Below, piece after piece: positions 18,484 to 27,220 of a stretch of 64,000 nt of DNA. The notes below the pieces were generated by a model. The model had not been told where the DNA came from, searched no databases, and worked only from the letters and a program-made list of their open reading frames with translations. The stretch comes from Streptomyces coeruleorubidus (GTDB taxonomy: Bacteria; Actinomycetota; Actinomycetes; Streptomycetales; Streptomycetaceae): positions 434,001 to 498,000 of the forward strand of contig NZ_CP023694.1 of the NCBI RefSeq assembly GCF_008705135.1. Reading direction: 5' to 3'. The first letter of the stretch is position 1. Each line of letters starts with the position of its first letter. The translations under genes and the position numbers were made by a program.

Positions 18484-19301
18484 AGGAGCCGTGCCGTGAG
18501 TTCTATGCACCGCGTCCGGGCCGCGGAGAAGCCATAGGGCATTTTGGTGACCGCTTCGAAGGCGCTCATCTGGGTGTCCTCCTCGTCGCCCGTCAGGTCG
18601 GCGTCGTAGATCTCGAAGAGCTTCTCCTCGGCCACGTCCAGTCCGGCCGCTTCAATGGCCTGGAGCAGGGCCTTGTGGTGGGCGCAGTGCTGCGCGGCGA
18701 GTTCCTCGACCTGCGGGTCGTGGGGGTCGACGGTGTCATCGAGGGCGGCGTCGGCCGCGTCGAGGCGGTCTGCCTCGGCCCGTAGGCCGGGATGGGTCGC
18801 CAGGGTGATGAACACACTGGCCTGAATTGCGGCTCCCAGCGGCCCGAAGATCCGTTCCGTGACCAGCAGGGCGTCCAGGTCGGAGGGGCGCAGTGCGCCA
18901 GGAGGCAGGTGGCTGAGCCGGTCCGTGACCAACGGGGAGAGCAGGCCCAGTGGGCTGCCCACGGCTCGCAGGCGCTGGACTGCTGCGCGCTGACGCTTGA
19001 TGTCGGCCTCCTGGGCGGCCAGGGTCTCCTCCAGCCGGCCCAGGACGTCCTCAACGTCCCGGGCTTCGTCGAAGGCGGCCCGCATGTCGTCCAGGCTGAT
19101 GCCGGCCTCGGACATCTTGCGGATCCACAGCAGGCGGATCATGTCGTCGTAGCCGTAGCGGCGGCGTCCGTCTCCGCCTCGCTCGGGCTCCGGCAGCAGA
19201 CCGATCTGGTGGTAGTGACGAATGGCGCGCGGGGTGGTTCCGGCGAAGGCGGCGGCATCGCCGATCTTGACCTCGCGGGGAGGCGTGGCGGAGGGGTACA
19301 T
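18456..19301 (-). CDS. MerR-family transcriptional regulator
   Basis: A 281-residue protein. The MerR winged helix occupies residues 10-80 (KIGDAAAFAGTTPRAIRHYH, then GLLPEPERGGDGRRRYGYDD), followed by the dimerisation coiled coil (about 90-130). The last 150 residues form a helical effector domain of unknown ligand. ATG 19301 (MYPSATPPREV) is chosen because a longer reading has no conserved residues. A perfect dyad at 19343-19363 upstream fits autoregulation. The next feature, on the opposite strand, is a remnant of an intradiol dioxygenase, possibly its former target. Confidence 0.85.
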   Translation of the reverse strand: MYPSATPPREVKIGDAAAFAGTTPRAIRHYHQIGLLPEPERGGDGRRRYGYDDMIRLLWIRKMSEAGISLDDMRAAFDEARDVEDVLGRLEETLAAQEADIKRQRAAVQRLRAVGSPLGLLSPLVTDRLSHLPPGALRPSDLDALLVTERIFGPLGAAIQASVFITLATHPGLRAEADRLDAADAALDDTVDPHDPQVEELAAQHCAHHKALLQAIEAAGLDVAEEKLFEIYDADLTGDEEDTQMSAFEAVTKMPYGFSAARTRCIELTARLLHGDLSEGS

Positions 19302-19342
19302 CGCAGACAGGGCCTTTCGTGCTGTGGTGCCCTCGACGACAC

Positions 19343-19363
19343 CACATGCCGCTACGGCATGTG
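19343..19363. promoter_or_regulatory. MerR-type operator dyad
   Basis: Perfect 9-bp arms CACATGCCG and CGGCATGTG around a 3-nt centre, 42 bp upstream of the MerR start. The length and symmetry fit a MerR-family site lying in a long promoter spacer. Confidence 0.65.
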
Positions 19364-19504
19364 CAACTACACACCACCCGGACCCTGACGGGCTATCGGG
19401 CGGCCCCCTCGCCATTGGTGTCCCGTCCCAGGGCAGGCCCGGAATGGGTGGGGAGATCCGTCGAGCAGGTCTGATGGCACCCCGAGCAGGGGTTGGGGAT
19501 TTTC

Positions 19505-19670
19505 AAGGAGCCCCATCACACCGAGGGACGGCAGCGGGTGGACATCGCCGATGGCCGTCCCGGCGTTCCGCTCCAGCCGCGAATCACCGTACTCAGCGCC
19601 GGCCAGGGCGTACCCATCCAGGGCGCCGAAGTCGACGTGTGGCACTGCGACGCACTCGGCTACTTAGTCC
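19505..19670 (+). pseudogene. intradiol ring-cleavage dioxygenase remnant
   Basis: One frame reads HTEGRQRVDIADGRPGVPLQ and then VPIQGAEVDVWHCDALGYL. This is the conserved block of intradiol (catechol/protocatechuate-type) dioxygenases, where the sequence normally is GVPL-x-LR-x-TV and GAxVDIWHCDA. The iron-ligand Tyr/His part and both ends are missing. No start or stop fits. It lies between a MerR gene and a broken IS copy, so deletion linked to IS activity is a likely cause. Confidence 0.65.
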
Positions 19671-19681
19671 GGCCACCTCGC

Positions 19682-19719
19682 CCACGACCCCGACACGCTG
19701 CCACGACCCCGACACGCTG
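19682..19719. repeat. 19-bp tandem repeat, two copies
   Basis: CCACGACCCCGACACGCTG occurs twice head to tail (19682-19700 and 19701-19719), just after the dioxygenase remnant ends. It may mark the breakpoint of the deletion. Confidence 0.75.
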
Positions 19720-19891
19720 CCACGATGAACGAGTCCGGCCACGTCCCGCCCACCGGCGAGTCACGCTTCCCGCGCGGCTCCCAGAGCCCTACACCGCCCG
19801 GAGTTCAGCCCACCCCGCGCACACCACCAAGGCGTAGAAACACGTCCCGGCCGCTGTTCATCGCTCCTAACCTCTGTGGATAGAACAGCTA

Positions 19892-20750
19892 GGGCGTGTC
19901 TCTTTGATGGGTTGGTCAGTTGATCGGATGCGACCGTCCGATTAGTGATCAACGATGCGAGGTGGGACCGGATCGAGCCGCTGATGCCGGCGGATCCGGT
20001 TCGCGGGCGGCGATGGGCCGACCACCGCCGCACTCTTGAGGCCATCGCGTGGAAGTACCGCACCAACTCGCCCTGGCGGGACCTTCCCGACGAGCTCGGC
20101 TCATTCCAGACCGCTCACAAGCGGCTGATCAGATGGGCCATCGACGGCACCTAGGAGATGATCCTCACCGCCGCCCTGGCGGCGGCAGACGCCGATGACG
20201 ACCTCGACTGGACGGTGTCAGTGGACTCCACGGTCGTCCGGGCTCACCAGCACGCTGCCGGAGCACGCAAAAGGGGGCGGCCCACCGCAGTGAGCCCGCC
20301 GATCACGCGCTCGGCCGCTCCCGCGGCGGGCTGAGCACCAAGGTCCACCTGGCCGCAGACGGCCGCGCACGGCCCCTCGCCTTCACCGTCACCGCAGGCC
20401 AGGCAGGTGACGCACCCGCCTTCGAGACGGTGATGTCCCGCATCCGCGTGCCCCGCAGGGGCCCAGGCAGGCCCCGGACCCGGCCCTGGCCGTTCTGGCC
20501 GACCGCGCGTATTCCTCCCGCGCCATCCGCAGCCACCTGCGGCGCCGGGGTATCCGTGCGGTCATCCCGCAGCCGTCCGACCACATCGGCCACCGCCTGC
20601 GGCGAGGCCGGCTCGGTGGCCGTCCGCCCGGCTTCGACAGCGAGGTCTACAAGCAGCGGAACACCGTCGAGCGGTGCTTCAACCGCCTCAAGCAGTGGCG
20701 CGGCCTGGCCACACGAACCGACAAGCTCGCGATCGCCTTCCAGGCCGCAT
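19892..20750 (+). mobile_element. IS5-type insertion sequence, decayed copy lacking its right end
   Basis: The left end GGGCGTGTCTCTTTGATGGG follows a TA and matches the left end of the intact copy at 33531. Transposase homology continues to about 20750 and then stops abruptly. No right inverted repeat (AAGAGACACGCCC) was found downstream. The part of the intact copy that carries the barstar gene is absent here. Confidence 0.85.
19945..20750 (+). pseudogene. IS5-family transposase, broken
   Basis: GTG 19945 matches the intact transposase start. The TGG codon of the DGTW motif is TAG here (stop at 20152-20154). There is a frameshift after AGARKRG (about 20280) and a second shift near 20475, and the last 17 or so codons are lost. 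Residues of the DDE triad can still be read in separate frames (VSVDST, LADRAYSS, NTVERC). It cannot make an active enzyme. Confidence 0.9.
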
Positions 20751-20763
20751 GCAATAGCTCGTA

Positions 20764-20992
20764 TGCGTTGCTCTGCTATCCCCGAGGACCTGGTCGCCGC
20801 GCAGTGCGCCTGGGAACGGACCTGTCGGAGCCTTGCCGATCCGGCCAACCGGCAGCGGACGACAGCCCTCCGCCGCCGCCTGCTGCAGCTGTCAGTCCAG
20901 GTGTGTGGCATCCGTACTGGCAGCAGGCTGGCACCGGACAGCGGGCAGCGCTGCGCTCCTGGGCTCCGGATCTGGAACCAGGGACTTGGTAG
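20764..20992 (+). pseudogene. small hypothetical protein remnant, frameshifted
   Basis: The first frame reads PEDLVAAQCAWERTCRSLAD and LRRRLLQLSVQV; a second frame then reads VWHPYWQQAGTGQRAALRSW to a stop at 20992. Together they resemble a short Streptomyces protein of 70-80 residues with an AW...LADP...LRRRLL...L pattern and a WHPYW motif near its end. I recall this family only by pattern and know no function. One frameshift separates the halves, and its start may have been lost where the IS copy ends. Confidence 0.45.
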
Positions 20993-21154
20993 GTGACCAG
21001 CCCGCGCGGTGACCGGCGAGCAACAGCTGTCGTGCCATCGCTGGATCGAGCGATTCAGCGCGACAGTCCGGTGAGGACTGACTCTCGGGCAAGAGACGGG
21101 TGTCGATGACGATCTTTATGACAAGGGCGGAGTTCATGGGAGTCCGTGCTGTGA

Positions 21155-21174
21155 GGGGTACTGACAGGGACCCC
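21155..21174. promoter_or_regulatory. possible operator upstream of the XRE regulator
   Basis: GGGGT and ACCCC arms 10 nt apart lie 34 bp before the XRE start; a TACGCT -10-like hexamer follows near 21196. Short arms, so weak support. Confidence 0.3.
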
Positions 21175-21207
21175 CACTGATCGCTTTGTTTTCCTACGCT
21201 GAGATCC

Positions 21208-22086
21208 ATGGACAACCGGGCCGAAGTCAGCGCATTCCTCAAGTCCCGCCGCGCCAAGATCACGCCGGAGCAGGCGGGCATGCCGGTGTACGGGCAGCGG
21301 CGTGTGCCCGGGCTGCGCCGCGGGGAGGTCGCGATGCTGGCCGGGATGAGCGTCGAGTACTACACGCGTATGGAGCGCGGCAATCTCACCGGGGTCTCCG
21401 ACAGCGTCCTGGATGCCCTCGCCCAGGCCCTGCGGCTGGACGACACCGAGCGGGATCACCTCTACGCCCTGGCCCGGACGGCCAACACCAGTGCGGCCCG
21501 GGCCCGGCGCCGCCCGAAGAAGGCGACCGTGCGACCCAGTGTGCTGCGCATCATCGAGGGCCTGCACGACCAGCCGGCATACGTGCGCAACAACCGCATG
21601 GACATCCTGGCGGCCAATCAGCTCGCCCGCGCCCTGCACAGCGAGGTGTTCGAGCTGGAGCCGGTCAACACCTGCCGGTTCGTCTTCCTCGACCCGCGGG
21701 CTACGCGCATGTATCCCGACTGGGAACGCGTGGCCCGCGAAGGTGTGGGCGTGCTGCGGGTCGAGGTCGCCAAGACCCCCTACGACCGGGAGCTGTCGAA
21801 CCTGATCGGTGAGCTGTCCACCCGCAGCGACGTGTTCCGCACCATGTGGGGCGCGCACGACGTTCACGTCTTCACCGAGGGAACCAAGCGGTTCCACCAT
21901 CCGGCGGTGGGCGTGATGGAGCTGGTGCACGAGTCGCTGGCCCTGCCCGGCGACGAAGGGCTGTCCATCACCGTGTACAGCGCCGACCCCGGCACCCTGG
22001 CCGCGGACGCCCTGAAGCTGCTGGCCAGCTGGGCAGCGAGCCAGAACCGGGACGCGGCCGCCTCTGAGGCCGACACCGAGCACTGA
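21208..22086 (+). CDS. XRE-family regulator with MmyB-like ligand domain
   Basis: A 292-residue protein. The helix-turn-helix is at residues 10-75 (RVPGLRRGEVAMLAGMSVEY and YTRMERGNLTGVSDSVLDAL), the hallmark start of the Streptomyces HTH/MmyB group. A C-terminal PAS-like MmyB domain follows (about 105-270; NNRMDILAANQLARAL and FLDPRATRMYPDWERVA). Relatives often control a neighbouring divergent SDR gene; here the DNA upstream is IS debris and a pseudogene. ATG 21208 is the family's normal start. Confidence 0.9.
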   Translation: MDNRAEVSAFLKSRRAKITPEQAGMPVYGQRRVPGLRRGEVAMLAGMSVEYYTRMERGNLTGVSDSVLDALAQALRLDDTERDHLYALARTANTSAARARRRPKKATVRPSVLRIIEGLHDQPAYVRNNRMDILAANQLARALHSEVFELEPVNTCRFVFLDPRATRMYPDWERVAREGVGVLRVEVAKTPYDRELSNLIGELSTRSDVFRTMWGAHDVHVFTEGTKRFHHPAVGVMELVHESLALPGDEGLSITVYSADPGTLAADALKLLASWAASQNRDAAASEADTEH

Positions 22087-22232
22087 TCCCGGTCGGCACC
22101 TGCGGGACTCCCCGCCCCGGCACCGCCCTCAGGCCGTTCGGTCCGCTGCATCTCACGCCCGTCCACCCGGCGTCACGTCAGGTCCGGCTATCAAGCGAGA
22201 GTTCAAGACAGGAGGCGCAGCGGGTGTAAAAA

Positions 22233-22257
22233 GCCCCGCACCGTGCGAGTGCGGGGC
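22233..22257 (-). terminator. intrinsic terminator of the Dabb gene
   Basis: Perfect 9-bp GC-rich arms GCCCCGCAC and GTGCGGGGC with a 7-nt loop. On the reverse strand the stem is followed directly by TTTTTACAC, a rare proper T-tract in this genome. It lies 42 bp beyond the Dabb stop. Confidence 0.85.
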
Positions 22258-22298
22258 GGGAAGGCGCGGCCGTACCCTTCGAGAGTTCGGCGGACGGC

Positions 22299-22592
22299 TC
22301 AGAATTCGTAGTCTGCGATGATCCATGTGGCGATCTCGCGCCACAGCGCCACGCCCGCCTGGTGGTCCGGGTGCTCGAAGTACGTGTGCAGCGCGTCCAC
22401 GTCGTCGAACGCGAAGTTGGCCGCGAAGTCGTAGGCGATGGGGCGGTCGGTGAAGTTCCAGCCGAGCTCGCAGGAGCGGATCTCCTTGATGCTGCCGTCG
22501 AGCGCGCGGAGGGCGTCCACACCCTTCATGACCCGCGGGTCATCGCGCTCGACGCCCTCGTTGAGCTTGAAGAGGATCAGGTGGCGGATCAT
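22299..22592 (-). CDS. Dabb (stress-responsive alpha/beta-barrel) domain protein
   Basis: A 97-residue single-domain protein: MIRHLILFKLNEGV at the N-terminus, GWNFTDRPIAYDFAANFAF in the middle and FEHPDHQAGVALWREI near the end are the usual Dabb blocks. Dabb proteins are dimeric ferredoxin-like barrels; some are polyketide cyclases, many are of unknown role. CTGGAG lies 5 bp before ATG 22592. Its own terminator follows, so it is monocistronic. Confidence 0.85.
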   Translation of the reverse strand: MIRHLILFKLNEGVERDDPRVMKGVDALRALDGSIKEIRSCELGWNFTDRPIAYDFAANFAFDDVDALHTYFEHPDHQAGVALWREIATWIIADYEF

Positions 22593-22819
22593 ATGAGCTC
22601 CAGGAGGGGCGTAAGGGGTGGCCTGTCTGGACGTAGCAGGCGGCGTTTCCCGGGTCCGTGACATCACGTACAGCACGAAGACCACGAGCTGGACGCGTTG
22701 GAGGCTGAGGGCCGCGCCGTCTTTGCGGCCCACTTGGTCGACACGAGCGCGGGCGGCCTGGAGACGGCGACCGCAGGCTGCGCGGACTTCGCGCGCAACT
22801 ACTTGTACCCGGCCGCGCC

Positions 22820-22912
22820 TGCGCCGGCACCCTCGTCGACTGGGCCAAGACCTGTCTCAACGTCACGATCAAAACCGCGAGCAGGCCCAAGGGCTCGCGG
22901 GGCTTCGTGGTC
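22820..22912 (+). pseudogene. IS5-type transposase fragment, unrelated to the other two copies
   Basis: One frame reads CAGTLVDWAKTCLNVTIKTA and SRPKGSRGFVV, the segment just before the conserved PRRWVVERTF block in IS1647/IS4811-like transposases. The block itself is missing and the SDR gene begins immediately after. No inverted repeats were seen. About 30 residues survive. Confidence 0.5.
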
Positions 22913-22913
22913 G

Positions 22914-23687
22914 CTACTCGCGGAGCATCGCGCCGCCGTTGACCGACCAGACCTGCCCGTTGATCCACTCGCCGTCGTCGGACAGGAGGAACGCCACGAT
23001 GCCGGCCAGGTCTTCCGGCTTGCCGAAGCGGGGGCTGGGAAGCGTCATGCGGGTGAATTCCAGCGCCTCCGGGCTCAGAGCCATCTTCTGCGCGGATTCG
23101 GTCAAGACGACTCCGGGAGACACGCAGTTGCAGCGGATGCCCTGCTTGCCCCAGCGGGAGGCGATGTGACGGGTGAGTGCGTTGATCCCCGCCTTGCTTG
23201 TCTGGTAGGCCGCACGCGCATGGTCGCCCACGTGCGCCGCGAGGGAGGAGGTGTTGACGATGGCACCACCGCCCTGTTCCAGCAGGAGGGGAAGGACTGC
23301 GCGGCTGGTGAGCGCGAAGCCGATCAGGTTCACTTCCAGGGTGCGCCGCCATACGGCCGGGTCCATGTCGAGCAGATCGCCGTCACGGCCCAAGGTCTCC
23401 GCCGAGACGTCGGCGGCGACGTTGTAGAGGCCGTCGACTCCGCCGAGTTGGGAGACGGCGGTGTCGACGAGCGCACGAACCGAACGCTCATCGGCGAGAT
23501 CGAACTCGACGGCGAAAGCCGTTGCGCCCGTACTGGTGATGCGCTTGGCGGTGGCCTCGGCCGCGTCGATGTTGATGTCACCGACCACGACCGCCGCGCC
23601 CTCGGCCGCGAGCCGCTCGGCGGTGGCCGCGCCGATCCCGGAGGCACCTCCGGCGACGACGATGCGCTTTCCGTTGAGTCCCTGCAT
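22914..23687 (-). CDS. SDR-family oxidoreductase
   Basis: A 257-residue classical SDR: cofactor motif GGASGIGAA (residues 13-21), an acidic residue after strand 2 (VVGDINID) favouring NAD(H), NTSS with the catalytic serine, and YQTSKAG for the Tyr-Lys pair. The C-terminus (DGEWINGQVWSVNGGAMLRE) is of the usual type. The substrate cannot be read. GGAGTAGTGCA precedes ATG 23687. A frameshifted ferredoxin lies just upstream on the same strand, and a TetR gene diverges from both. Confidence 0.88.
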   Translation of the reverse strand: MQGLNGKRIVVAGGASGIGAATAERLAAEGAAVVVGDINIDAAEATAKRITSTGATAFAVEFDLADERSVRALVDTAVSQLGGVDGLYNVAADVSAETLGRDGDLLDMDPAVWRRTLEVNLIGFALTSRAVLPLLLEQGGGAIVNTSSLAAHVGDHARAAYQTSKAGINALTRHIASRWGKQGIRCNCVSPGVVLTESAQKMALSPEALEFTRMTLPSPRFGKPEDLAGIVAFLLSDDGEWINGQVWSVNGGAMLRE

Positions 23688-23779
23688 TGCACTACTCCTT
23701 GTCTGTTCCGGCGCCGCAGCGATCGTCTGCTGGTAACGCCTCGTGGGGGATGTGCGGGTCTGATGTCGACCGTCATCTC

Positions 23780-23997
23780 GAACTGGGGACCGTCGTCCGC
23801 GCTCTCAGCCCCTTGCGGATGGAACCCGGCGGGGCAGATCAGTCCTGCGGTACCAAGGGCTGCCTCCTCCAGTCCCCCGGGAGCCTCGGTCAGCAGTACG
23901 ACGATGTCTCCCTCTTCCCGGTGATCAAAGACGTCGGGGCGATCAGGGCGCACTGCCCGGCACCCACGCACTTGGGTTCGTCCACGGTGAGCTTCAT
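23780..23997 (-). pseudogene. P450-type ferredoxin, frameshifted
   Basis: From ATG 23997 the frame reads MKLTVDEPKCVGAGQCALIA, the N-terminus of small 3Fe-4S ferredoxins that serve cytochromes P450. It then leaves frame within CCCCGACG. The other frame continues correctly as DVFDHREEGDIVVLLTEAPG with a later CPAG. A single missing base explains it. Without it the gene would give about 65-70 residues. It may be a real mutation or a sequencing error. No P450 gene is present in the window. The 3' limit is approximate because no stop fits before the SDR. Confidence 0.7.
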
Positions 23998-24044
23998 TGG
24001 GGGTTCGTCATTCGACCGGAAGCTCTACTTCAGATAACACCGTA

Positions 24045-24079
24045 TCCGACACTCGTCGGAAAACCAACACTTGTCGGTT
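24045..24079. promoter_or_regulatory. paired operator dyads upstream of TetR
   Basis: TCCGAC-N4-GTCGGA (24045-24060, perfect) is followed by AACCAACACTTGTCGGTT (24062-24079, one mismatch in symmetry). Both share a GACA/TGTCGG half-site and lie 16-50 bp upstream of the TetR ATG. Confidence 0.6.
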
Positions 24080-24095
24080 AGGTAGAGTGTGGGCC

Positions 24096-24725
24096 ATGAC
24101 CACGTCCCGACGGAACGCGCCGGCAGGCGACCGCCGCGTACGGCGTACTCACGCGGCCCTGCAGGGAGCACTGATCAAGCTCGTCGAGGAGCAGGACCTG
24201 GGTCAGATCAGCGTCGCGGACGTGGCAGAACAGGCCGGGGTGAACCGCACGACCTTCTACGACCACTACCGGGACGTGCACGAACTGGCCGAGGCCGCCT
24301 GCACCGCGACGATCGACACCCTCATCGAGTCCCTCCCCGCCCTCGACCCCGCGCTGGCGGCCCCGGACGCGGAACCCGCCCGCTCACTCGTCGCGTTCTT
24401 CGAGAACCTCGCCGAACACGCCGGCCTCTACCGCAGCCTCCTGGGACCGCAGGGCAGCGCCCGCGTCATCGACCACATCCGCAGCCGAATCTGCGCCAGC
24501 GTCCACGTCACGGTGCGCCTCAACGCCGGCGCTGCGCCGGACAGCGTCTCGACGACCGACATCCCCCACGACGTACCCGCCGCATTCACCGCCGGGGCAC
24601 TCCTCGGCGTGGCCACCGACTGGCTCCAACGCGACAGCCCCCGCACACCGAACGAGATGGCCGAACTGACCTGGCAACTCCTCGTCACCCACCACCCCAC
24701 CGACGCCCGGCATGCCACAACATGA
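24096..24725 (+). CDS. TetR/AcrR family transcriptional regulator
   Basis: A 209-residue protein with an N-terminal helix-turn-helix (about residues 15-62: LGQISVADVAEQAGVNRTTF and YDHYRDVHELAE) and a TetR C-terminal dimerisation domain containing VAFFENLAEHAGLYRSLLG. It is divergent from the broken ferredoxin and SDR genes, with two dyads in the gap, so it probably represses them. ATG 24096 is the start that keeps the usual spacing to the HTH. Confidence 0.88.
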   Translation: MTTSRRNAPAGDRRVRRTHAALQGALIKLVEEQDLGQISVADVAEQAGVNRTTFYDHYRDVHELAEAACTATIDTLIESLPALDPALAAPDAEPARSLVAFFENLAEHAGLYRSLLGPQGSARVIDHIRSRICASVHVTVRLNAGAAPDSVSTTDIPHDVPAAFTAGALLGVATDWLQRDSPRTPNEMAELTWQLLVTHHPTDARHATT

Positions 24726-25092
24726 GGTGATCCTGCGGCTCGCGAGCCTCGAGAAGAATCACCCGCGAACGACGATCAAGACCGCAGTCGACAGCGCGAA
24801 GGGCTGGAGGAGACGCTGGGCAGCGGGGATCGACGAACATGCGGCTGGGAGGAAACCACCTTCGCCCAGCTCTGCACGCCCCGCGCCGCCGTCGCGTCCG
24901 TGCCGCACGGAAGTCACCGCAGGCCGGGCGGACAAGCATTCCGAATCCCGCACCCAGGCCAGGCTTTGAAGCCACCCGGCCCGACTCCGACCCGGTGCTG
25001 CTGGTCGGCCGCCGCCCGCCCGCGCGACGGCGCGGGGATCACCGTGAGGCACCGGCGTCTGTCTTCTCGCGGAGGTCTCACCCCGAAAAGAC
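24726..25092. other. intergenic stretch without a supported gene
   Basis: About 370 bp after the TetR stop. Short open frames exist on both strands but none shows a family motif, ribosome site or Streptomyces codon bias. A MerR-type promoter begins at 25093. Confidence 0.5.
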
Positions 25093-25122
25093 TTGCACCT
25101 GACGTTAGCGTGAGGTTCTAGC
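25093..25122 (+). promoter_or_regulatory. MerR-type promoter/operator, site 1 (upstream of SDR and DJ-1 genes)
   Basis: TTGCAC (-35) overlaps the dyad ACCTGACGTTAGCGTGAGGT (25097-25116), followed by TCTAGC as a -10. The dyad inside a stretched 18-19 bp spacer is the MerR layout. It is nearly identical to the reverse-strand site at 29108-29137 and related to the one at 27163. Confidence 0.7.
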
Positions 25123-25188
25123 GTGGCTGTCGTCGGACCCGTCCAGGGCGCTCCCGACGACGCATACCTACGTGAAGGACCACCCCCC

Positions 25189-25905
25189 ATGCACATCGCC
25201 GACTCCGTCGCCCTTGTCACCGGTGCGAGCCGCGGCCTCGGCCGCCACTTCGTCACCCAGCTGCTGGAGCGAGGAGCGACGAAGGTGTACGCCACCGCAC
25301 GCAACCCCGAACGCGTTGATCTGCCCGGAGCGGAGGTGCTCCGGCTCGACATCACCGACCCGGTCTCCGTCGCCGCCGTGGCAAAAGCCGCATCGGACGT
25401 GACGCTGCTGGTCAACAACGCCGGCATCAACACCATCAATAACCTGGTCAACGGGGACCTGGACCAGATCCAACTGGAAATGGACACCGCCTACTACGGC
25501 CCGTTGCGTATGATCCGGGCCTTCGCTCCGATCCTGGAGGCGGGGGGCGGCGGGGCGATCGTCAACGTTCTGTCGGCGGCGTCCTGGGTCCCTTCCGAAT
25601 ACTGGGGCGCCTACAGCGCGGCCAAGGCCGCCGCGTGGAGCATGACCAACAGTGTCCGTCTCGAACTCTCCCGGCAGAACACCCTGGTCACCGGCGTGTA
25701 TCTGGGGCCGACCGACACCGACCTGGCCCAGGGACTGTCGTTCCCGTTCGAGTTGAACGACCCCGCCGACGTCGTCAGGGCTGCTCTCGACGGGGTCGAG
25801 GCCAAGCAGTCCGAGGTCATCGCCGACGGGCTGTCCGCGCGGGCCAAGGCCAACCTGGCTCTGGACCCGGCTGTGGTCTACACACCGGCTGCGGCCACCG
25901 CCTGA
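25189..25905 (+). CDS. SDR-family oxidoreductase
   Basis: A 238-residue SDR: GASRGLGRHF cofactor loop, arginine-containing TARNPERVD after strand 2 (NADPH preference), NNAGIN, and YSAAKAA with the catalytic Tyr-Lys. This group is annotated as SDR of unknown substrate and often lies in MerR-controlled detoxification clusters. GAAGGA lies 9 bp before ATG 25189. The MerR-type promoter at 25093 drives it, and the DJ-1/PfpI gene 93 bp downstream is likely co-transcribed. Confidence 0.88.
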   Translation: MHIADSVALVTGASRGLGRHFVTQLLERGATKVYATARNPERVDLPGAEVLRLDITDPVSVAAVAKAASDVTLLVNNAGINTINNLVNGDLDQIQLEMDTAYYGPLRMIRAFAPILEAGGGGAIVNVLSAASWVPSEYWGAYSAAKAAAWSMTNSVRLELSRQNTLVTGVYLGPTDTDLAQGLSFPFELNDPADVVRAALDGVEAKQSEVIADGLSARAKANLALDPAVVYTPAAATA

Positions 25906-25998
25906 CATCCCGGGATCGCTCACCCCGGCGCGACGGTCCGCAATCGACGAGCGTGCCCTCCATTCCCCCAGCTCGCACAGCGAAAAGAAGGCCCCGCC

Positions 25999-27003
25999 AT
26001 GAACACCCCCACCTCGTCCAAGCCCAAGGCACTGATCGTCATCCCGTCGGCTGATCTTCTACCGCTCACCGAACCGGCAGGCCACCCTGGCGTCTCCACC
26101 GGGTTCTATCTGGTCGAGCTGGCGCAGATCCTCAAGGAATTCGGCGACGAGTACGACTTCACCTTCGCCACCCCCGGCGGGCTCGTCCCGCAGCTGGAGA
26201 TCAACGGCCTGGCCCTGTCGATGCACGCCGCGGCCAAGTTCAGCTCCGCAACGGTCTCGGCCACCGCGGCACAGGTCTTCCGGTTCGATGTCGACGCCTT
26301 CCGTGCCAAGCGGCCCGGGCTCGTCGCCCGTCGGGACACCGAACTCGCCCTCGCCCGCCGCTACCTGGGCCGCCTGCCCGTTTCCGAGGCGCTGCCGGGC
26401 AGCGACAAGGAGGTCGTGGTGCTGCGTGACGACCTGATCAAGTCGATGCAGGACCTGCCGGAGCACACCTTCCCGTCCGTCGAGCAGCTCGTGCACAGAC
26501 ACCGCGACCCCGAGGACTCCTTCGACCTGGGCGCGTTCGACTTCGTGCACATGCCGGGCGGCCACGCTCCCATGGTCGACTTCGTCGACAACCCCTGGCT
26601 CGGCGAACTCCTGCACACCCTGCGGGAGAACCGGGTGCTGATCTCACTGATCTGCCACGCCCCGATCGCCATGGCCTCGGCCAAGTACCGGGTGAGCCCC
26701 GACGGCACCGTCGTCACCGACTCCGAGCACGCCTTCAACGGCGTGCGGGTGACCACGGTGGCCAAGTCCGCCGAACTCTTCGTCCTCAGCAACGGCTACC
26801 TCAAGATCCCCGGCAAGAAAGTGCGGATGGGCTACTTCATCGACGAAGCCCTCGGAGACGCCGGCTACCAAGTACAGACCACCACCAACCCGACCGCCAT
26901 CAAGGTCATCTGGGAGGAAGGCGTCCGCCTGCTCACCAGCAACGGCCCCCAGGCCATCGACGAGCACACCGCACACCTGCGCACCCTCCTGCCCCGCCAC
27001 TGA
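25999..27003 (+). CDS. DJ-1/PfpI (Hsp31-like) family protein
   Basis: A 334-residue protein of the class I glutamine-amidotransferase-like fold. The nucleophile elbow is LISLICHAPIAMAS with C219 and the adjacent H220; an acidic partner is provided by the usual N-terminal glutamate region. The sequence MPGGHAPMVDF forms the second loop, as in Hsp31 and related glyoxalase III proteins. Family members remove methylglyoxal or repair glycated proteins; this one is not assigned. It follows the SDR and precedes the MerR gene, fitting an electrophile-stress unit. AAAAGAAGG precedes ATG 25999. Confidence 0.85.
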   Translation: MNTPTSSKPKALIVIPSADLLPLTEPAGHPGVSTGFYLVELAQILKEFGDEYDFTFATPGGLVPQLEINGLALSMHAAAKFSSATVSATAAQVFRFDVDAFRAKRPGLVARRDTELALARRYLGRLPVSEALPGSDKEVVVLRDDLIKSMQDLPEHTFPSVEQLVHRHRDPEDSFDLGAFDFVHMPGGHAPMVDFVDNPWLGELLHTLRENRVLISLICHAPIAMASAKYRVSPDGTVVTDSEHAFNGVRVTTVAKSAELFVLSNGYLKIPGKKVRMGYFIDEALGDAGYQVQTTTNPTAIKVIWEEGVRLLTSNGPQAIDEHTAHLRTLLPRH

Positions 27004-27162
27004 CCATTCCTTTCCGGCGCCGCCGACAGTCACCGACGTGGCGCATGGCAGCTGCGGATGCCGTGCGCCACGTCGGCCTGTGTCCGCCTGATTCACCGTG
27101 ATCTGGCCCGCTGCTGCCGGACGAGACGAAAGGCTCGTGATGGCGACGTCAGCTAGGCTGAA

Positions 27163-27182
27163 ACCTCCCACTAACGTCAGAT
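27163..27182. promoter_or_regulatory. MerR-type operator, site 2 (upstream of the MerR gene)
   Basis: Read on the reverse strand it is ATCTGACGTTAGTGGGAGGT, matching ACCTGACGTTAGCGTGAGGT of site 1 at 15 of 20 positions, with the CTGACGTTAG core intact. It lies 38 bp before the MerR start, as for autoregulation. Confidence 0.6.
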
Positions 27183-27220
27183 ACAACTCTGACGCGACGC
27201 TCAATCGGAAAGCAGGAGCG

